Source: RYN-230 sp963711705
GTDB taxonomy: Bacteria; Actinomycetota; Actinomycetes; Streptosporangiales; Streptosporangiaceae
Direction: 5' to 3'
Assembly: GCA_963711705.1 (NCBI GenBank)
Contig: CAVQFM010000008.1
Location: 186,001 to 250,000 of the forward strand
Length of the DNA stretch: 64,000 bases
The notes below the pieces were generated by a model. It was not told the origin of the DNA. It did not search any database and was given only the letters and a program-made list of their open reading frames with translations. This document shows positions 60,277-64,000 of the stretch, piece by piece. Each line of letters starts with the position of its first letter. Position 1 is the first letter of the stretch. Both the position numbers and the translations under genes were made by a program.

Positions 60277-60588
60277 CTGATTCCCCGTCCTGTGTGCGGC
60301 TGAAACCCCGATGAAGTCTAGCCGGGACAGCCCGGACCGGCGCCAGAACCCGCAGCCCAGCGGCAGTCCATCCGGACGGGAAGCGCAGACGGCGAGGAAC
60401 ACCTGGCCACCGGGCAAGCCCTCCGGACGGTGCACCAGTCAGCCACGCACGGTAGCTGGGCGTCACTACGGTGAGCGCACCGGACGACGGACCCCGCCCG
60501 GCATTGCCTGCACCAGGAGTGATCATGCTGCGCAGCACCTCGCCGGCCTCGTTTACCGCACTGCCCCGGACGGCTGGCGGGACCCGGC
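60277..60588 (-). other. Intergenic region upstream of metK
   Basis: 312 bp between coaBC and metK. A TAGACT element on the minus strand (60320-60315) about 38 bases before the metK start is a candidate -10, without a clear -35. I compared by eye with SAM riboswitch cores and saw no match. No credible ORF. Confidence 0.45.
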
Positions 60589-61803
60589 TCAGAGCCGGGC
60601 GGCGACCAGATCCCAGACGGCGTCGGCGAGGACCTCCTTGGGCCCGCGCGGGACCGGGGTCCGGGTGCCGTCCGCGGCCAGCACCACCGCCTCGTTGTCG
60701 CTGGTGCCGAAGGCCAGCCCGCCACCCACCTGGTTGACCACGAGCAGGTCGCAGCCCTTGGCGGCCAGCTTGGCCTGGCCGTTGCGCAGGACGTCGTCGG
60801 TTTCCGCGGCGAAGCCCACGATCACCTGGCCCGGCCGGGGGCGGTGGGTGGCGAGCTCACGGAGGATGTCCGGGTTCTCCGCCAGCTGGACCGGTTCTGG
60901 CGGCGCACCCGATTTCTTGATCTTCGAGCCGGTGCGCACCGCGGGCCGGAAGTCCGCCACGGCCGCCGCCATGACCACGGCGTCCGCGGCCGCCGCCGCG
61001 TCGGTCACGGCCGCCTGCAGGTCCCGGGCCGAGACGACCCGGATCACCTCGGCCCCGGCCGGATCGGGCAGGTCCACGTTCGCCGCCACCAGCGTGACCT
61101 TGGCCCCGCGGGCGGCCGCGGTCCGGGCCAGCGCGTACCCCTGGCGGCCGGAAGACCAGTTGCCGAGGAACCGGACCGGGTCCAGCTCCTCCCGGGTCCC
61201 GCCGGCCGACACGACCACCCGGCGGCCGGCCAGGTCGGGCTGCAGCCCGGCGCGGCCCCGGGCCAGCAGGCGCACCGCCACCTGGTACAGCTCCGCTGGC
61301 TCGGGCAGCCGGCCCGGGCCGCTGTCGGCACCGGTGAGCCGCCCGGCGGCCGGATCGAGCACGACACAGCCCCGGGCGCGCAGCGTGGCCACGTTGGCCT
61401 CGGTGGCCGGGTGCTGCCACATCTCGGTGTGCATAGCGGGCGCGAACACCACCGGGCAGCGCGCGGTCAGCAGCACCGAGGTGAGCAGGTCATCGGCCCG
61501 CCCGGTGGCGGCGCGGGCCAGCAGGTCGGCGGTGGCCGGGGCGACGAAGACCAGGTCAGCCTGCTGGCCGAGCCGGACATGCGGCACCTCGGCGACGTCG
61601 TCCCAGACGCTGGTGGTCACCGGCTGGCCGGACAGCGCCGCCCAGGTGGCCTCGCCGACGAACCGGAGCGCGCCGCTGGTGGGCACCACGCGGACCTGGT
61701 GGCCCGTTTCGGTGAGCTGCCGCAGCAGCTCGCAGGCCTTGTACGCGGCGATGCCCGCACCCACACCGAGGATGATGCGCGACGGCACGGTGCTAGCCAA
61801 CAC
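60589..61803 (-). CDS. coaBC: Bifunctional phosphopantothenoylcysteine decarboxylase/synthetase
   Basis: Two coenzyme A steps. 404 residues (GTG 61803; GTG six codons later also possible). N-terminal CoaC flavoprotein domain: ILGVGAGIAAYKACELLR, FVAPATADLLARAATG, FAPAMHTEMWQHPAT. C-terminal CoaB domain: VVVSAGGTREELDPVRFLGN, SSGRQGYALA, AAAVADFRP and KIKK (catalytic Lys). Between rpoZ and metK, the standard order. Confidence 0.96.
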   Translation of the reverse strand: MLASTVPSRIILGVGAGIAAYKACELLRQLTETGHQVRVVPTSGALRFVGEATWAALSGQPVTTSVWDDVAEVPHVRLGQQADLVFVAPATADLLARAATGRADDLLTSVLLTARCPVVFAPAMHTEMWQHPATEANVATLRARGCVVLDPAAGRLTGADSGPGRLPEPAELYQVAVRLLARGRAGLQPDLAGRRVVVSAGGTREELDPVRFLGNWSSGRQGYALARTAAARGAKVTLVAANVDLPDPAGAEVIRVVSARDLQAAVTDAAAAADAVVMAAAVADFRPAVRTGSKIKKSGAPPEPVQLAENPDILRELATHRPRPGQVIVGFAAETDDVLRNGQAKLAAKGCDLLVVNQVGGGLAFGTSDNEAVVLAADGTRTPVPRGPKEVLADAVWDLVAARL

Positions 61804-61837
61804 GGCGCCCGCCAGAGATAACCCCGCCAGCCTGACG

Positions 61838-62107
61838 TCAGCTGGTGGGCTCGGGTGTCTCCGAGGCGGACAGCATCCCCTGGCGGATCTCCCGCAGGGC
61901 GATGGACAGCGGCTTCTCCTGGACCCGGGTCTCCACCAGCGGGCCGACGTACTCCAGCAGGCCCTCGCCGAGCTGGGCGTAGTACGCGTTGATCTGCCGC
62001 GCCCGCTTGGCCGCCATGATGACGAGGCGGTACTTGCTGTCTACGACCCCGAGAAGGTCGTCAATAGGTGGGTTGGTGATGCCTTCCGCGGCGGGATTCC
62101 CTGCCAC
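61838..62107 (-). CDS. rpoZ: RNA polymerase omega subunit
   Basis: 89 residues. GITNPPIDDLLGVVDSKYRL followed by VIMAAKRARQINAYYAQLGEG is the omega fold, with the RARQIN motif intact. Binds the RNA polymerase beta' C-terminus. Between gmk and coaBC. Confidence 0.96.
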   Translation of the reverse strand: MAGNPAAEGITNPPIDDLLGVVDSKYRLVIMAAKRARQINAYYAQLGEGLLEYVGPLVETRVQEKPLSIALREIRQGMLSASETPEPTS

Positions 62108-62135
62108 TGAGTGCCTTCCGTTCGGTGAAAAAGAA

Positions 62136-62699
62136 TCAGGGGCCGGTTAGGGCGTGTATCCCTAAGGCCGTGCTCAAGGCTACCAGCTGATGGCACACGT
62201 CCTGGACCGACGTGTTGATCAGCGTCACGTCGAACTCGTCCTCGGCGGCCAGCTCCACCCGGGCCGCCGCCAGCCTGCGCTCGATGACCTCGGGGGGCTC
62301 GGTGCCCCGGCCGGTCAGCCGGCGGACGAGTTCTGGCCAGCTGGGCGGGGCGAGGAAAACCAGCAATGCGTCGGGGACCGCGCGGCGCACCTGCCGGGCC
62401 CCGGCAAGATCAATTTCCAGCAGTGACGGGATGCCCGCGGCCAGTTTCCCGGCGAGCGGCGCCCGCGGGGTGCCATACCGGTATCCGGCGAATGCCGCCC
62501 ATTCCAGGAGTTCCCCCCCGGCCACCATCCGGTCGAAGTCCGCATCGCCGACAAAGTGGTACTCGCGGCCGTCGGCTTCCCCCGGCCTCGGCGGGCGGGT
62601 GGTCACCGATACCGAGAGCCAGATTTCCGGGCATTCCTTCCGCAGCCCGGCCACCACCGTGCTCTTTCCGACCCCCGAAGGGCCGGAAAGGACGGTCAG
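62136..62699 (-). CDS. gmk: Guanylate kinase; 5' end uncertain
   Basis: Phosphorylates GMP to GDP. P-loop SGPSGVGKSTVVAG, SVTTRPPRPGEADGREYHFV, LLEWAAFAGYRYGTPRAPL and the LLEIDLAGARQV lid are intact. No ATG/GTG/TTG lies upstream of the P-loop in this frame; the GTG at 62657 would remove it. Two readings: CTG 62699 (TVLSGPSGVGKS, GGGGGG nine bases upstream), or ATG 62742 in the next frame with one extra G in the G7/G6 tract at 62709-62722, giving an N-terminus MRYRACPGGGGPARLTVLSG. The coordinates use the CTG. gmk is essential, so a dead gene is unlikely. Confidence 0.88.
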   Translation of the reverse strand: MTVLSGPSGVGKSTVVAGLRKECPEIWLSVSVTTRPPRPGEADGREYHFVGDADFDRMVAGGELLEWAAFAGYRYGTPRAPLAGKLAAGIPSLLEIDLAGARQVRRAVPDALLVFLAPPSWPELVRRLTGRGTEPPEVIERRLAAARVELAAEDEFDVTLINTSVQDVCHQLVALSTALGIHALTGP

Positions 62700-62812
62700 C
62701 CGGGCTGGCCCCCCGCCCCCCCGGACAAGCGCGGTACCGCATACGCGATCAGCGGACGTAACGGCCGTTGGCCTCGGTCCCCCGCGCCCGCCCCTGGGGT
62801 GGTCAGATTCTG

Positions 62813-63133
62813 TCAGACAACACCACCGAACTCGTTTTCCAGCGCGGCGCGCTGGTTTGCGCCCAGCCCGCGCACCCGGCGCGATTCGGCGATGCCGAGC
62901 CGCTCCATGATCTGCCGGGCGCGCACCTTGCCGATCCCAGGGACGGCCTCGAGCAGAGCTGAGACTTTCATCTTTCCCAGGATGTCATCAGTCTGGCCAT
63001 CCTTGAGAACTTGGGAGAGGGTCAGGTCGCCCTTCTTGAGCCGTGCCTTGACCTCTGCCCGTTCCTTGCGCGCCCGGGCAGCCTTCTCCAGGGCTGCTGC
63101 GCGCTGATCGGGAGTGAGGGGAGGAAGAGCCAC
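62813..63133 (-). CDS. mihF: Actinobacterial integration host factor
   Basis: Nucleoid protein needed for phage L5 integration in mycobacteria and essential there. 106 residues: basic helical N-terminus (ARARKERAEVKARLKKGDL) and a C-terminal helix-two-turn-helix with EAVPGIGKVRARQIMERLGI about 61-80 and RRVRGLGANQRAALE. Between gmk and pyrF as in other actinobacteria. Confidence 0.96.
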   Translation of the reverse strand: MALPPLTPDQRAAALEKAARARKERAEVKARLKKGDLTLSQVLKDGQTDDILGKMKVSALLEAVPGIGKVRARQIMERLGIAESRRVRGLGANQRAALENEFGGVV

Positions 63134-63180
63134 TCCGGGTCACCTCGGGTTTCAGAATCGAAAACAGCGGACGGGAAGGG

Positions 63181-63209
63181 AAAGTAGCGAGTTCAGCCCG
63201 CGAGGGCAA
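63181..63209 (-). promoter_or_regulatory. Promoter of mihF
   Basis: TTGCCC (63209-63204), 17-bp spacer, TACTTT (63186-63181) on the minus strand, about 40-50 bases before the mihF start. Confidence 0.6.
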
Positions 63210-63216
63210 CGCAAAC

Positions 63217-63291
63217 ACCCGTTTGTTACGTCATAAATTGGCCGATATTACTCTCCGCATCAGACCGAATACGTAACGTAGCCAAACGGGT
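63217..63291. other. Interrupted inverted repeat between pyrF and mihF
   Basis: ACCCGTTTG-TTACGT (63217-63231) is complementary to ACGTAA (63271-63276) plus CAAACGGGT (63283-63291), with a 39-base loop and a 6-base bulge. The region is the most AT-rich part of the window. A further short dyad CCCAT/ATGGG lies near 63297-63315. Could be pyrF termination or a binding region for mIHF/nucleoid proteins. Confidence 0.55.
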
Positions 63292-63350
63292 AATCCCCAT
63301 GGCCCTATCATGGGTCCCACTTGGATCTGGTTCAAACACGCCGGGCCCCT

Positions 63351-64000
63351 CTATTCAGTCGAAGCGAGCGTCAGTTTGCGCAGTGGCCCGGCGATCGCGG
63401 CGGCCGCCGCACCCGGATCCGGGGCGCCGGTAATGGGCCGGCCGATGACCAGCAGGTCGGCGCCGGCCCGCATCGCCTCCTCGGGGGTGGCCACCCGCGC
63501 CTGGTCGTTCCGGTCCGCACCGGCCGGCCGGACACCCGGGGTGATCAGCTTGATGTCGCTGCCCACTTCGCTGCGCACCGTGGCCACCTCGCGGGGCGAG
63601 CAGACCAGCGCCCGGGCACCGGCGCTCACCGCGAGCACGGAGAGCCGGCGTACCGCGTCCGGCACCGGCCCGCGCATGCCGATCGACTCCAGGTCCCCGG
63701 CGCCCAGCGAGGTGAGCACGGTCACCCCGGCGATCATCGTGTCCGGGGCGGCCTGCACCGCGGCCCGGATGACTTCGGTGCCCGCGGCGGCGTGCACAGT
63801 GACGATCTCCGGCCGCAGCTTGGCCACGGCGCGGGCCGCGCCCGCCACCGTCGCCGGGATGTCATGCAGCTTCAGGTCGAGGAACACCTGCACCCCGCTG
63901 GCGCCCCGGATCGAGGCCACCACCCCGGGGCCATACCTCAGGTAGAGCTCGAGCCCGATCTTCACGGTGCTCACGTGCGGCGTGACCAGCCCGGCCCAGC
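63351..64000 (-). CDS. pyrF: Orotidine 5'-phosphate decarboxylase (5' end outside window)
   Basis: Last step of UMP synthesis. 216 codons present; the frame continues to the window edge (WAGLVTPHVSTVKIGLELYL), and about 25-40 N-terminal residues of the family are missing. Signatures: VFLDLKLHDIPATVAGAARA (catalytic Asp-Lys region), TVHAAAGTEVIRAAV, and LLVIGRPITGAPDP near the C-terminus. The actinobacterial type II (longer) fold seems unlikely from the size. Confidence 0.93.
   Translation of the reverse strand, partial: WAGLVTPHVSTVKIGLELYLRYGPGVVASIRGASGVQVFLDLKLHDIPATVAGAARAVAKLRPEIVTVHAAAGTEVIRAAVQAAPDTMIAGVTVLTSLGAGDLESIGMRGPVPDAVRRLSVLAVSAGARALVCSPREVATVRSEVGSDIKLITPGVRPAGADRNDQARVATPEEAMRAGADLLVIGRPITGAPDPGAAAAAIAGPLRKLTLASTE

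Noticed and set aside
60277..60588. SAM riboswitch before metK
   Set aside because: I looked for the SAM-I/SAM-IV cores and found no match by eye.

Overview
The window is very GC-rich, uses GTG and TTG starts freely, and carries gene neighbourhoods typical of Actinomycetota (mraZ-headed division/cell-wall cluster; aroC-aroK-aroB-aroQ with pepQ-efp-nusB; pyrF-mihF-gmk-rpoZ-coaBC-metK-priA-def-fmt-rsmB-rpe; DUF3040, DUF2786, DUF58/MoxR/TgpA, an F420-type oxidoreductase, an IdeR-type iron box). It looks like chromosomal core sequence of a filamentous-type actinobacterium (Streptosporangiales/Catenulispora-like is my guess; genus not determinable by eye). No rRNA, tRNA, IS element or CRISPR array was seen.

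Layout. 1-12.2 kb (minus strand): mraZ, rsmH, ftsL, ftsI, murE, murF, mraY, ftsW, murG, murC (murC runs off the left edge), driven by a promoter overlapped by four 10-bp-spaced MraZ-type boxes; murD is missing from its usual place between mraY and ftsW. 12.4-17.1 kb (plus): MoxR ATPase, DUF58 protein and transglutaminase-like membrane protein. 17.2-20.9 kb: DUF3040 protein, DNA polymerase IV, a methyltransferase and a small membrane protein. 20.9-33.6 kb (mostly minus): nusB-efp-M24 peptidase and aroQ-aroB-aroK-aroC-SseB-like, separated by an accessory block (methyltransferase remnant, winged-helix protein, ATPase, PadR regulator with a palindromic operator, DrrAB-type exporter, LLM oxidoreductase). 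33.8-36.5 kb: two unrecognised proteins in one operon and a MerR regulator with a cobalamin-type domain. 37-39.9 kb: aldose epimerase, MobA-like and XdhC proteins with a possible 26-codon leader ORF. 40-44 kb: iron-box-controlled Fe(III) ABC transporter. 44.1-47.8 kb (minus): ribE-ribBA-ribH-hisG behind an FMN riboswitch. 47.9-50.3 kb: ECF42 sigma factor with its DGPF/YCII partner, then rpe. 50.5-64 kb: DUF2786 protein (plus), then the minus-strand housekeeping run rsmB, fmt, def, unknown, priA, DUF4190 protein, metK, coaBC, rpoZ, gmk, mihF, pyrF (pyrF runs off the right edge).

How they work together: most genes form compact operons with 4-bp ATGA/GTGA overlaps (murE/murF/mraY, ftsL/ftsI, aroC/aroK, aroB/aroQ, ribE/ribBA/ribH, the iron transporter, ECF42 pair), implying translational coupling. 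A striking technical feature is at least six apparent single-base frame changes (murG tail, tgpA-like, methyltransferase, winged-helix, DUF4190, gmk; possibly also def and aroK) mostly in G/C-rich tracts. Because gmk and murG are essential, uncorrected sequencing indels are the simplest explanation, and apparent oddities such as a continuous murG-murC reading frame should be judged in that light. Two copies of a 52-54 bp palindromic element sit between convergent genes 16 kb apart.
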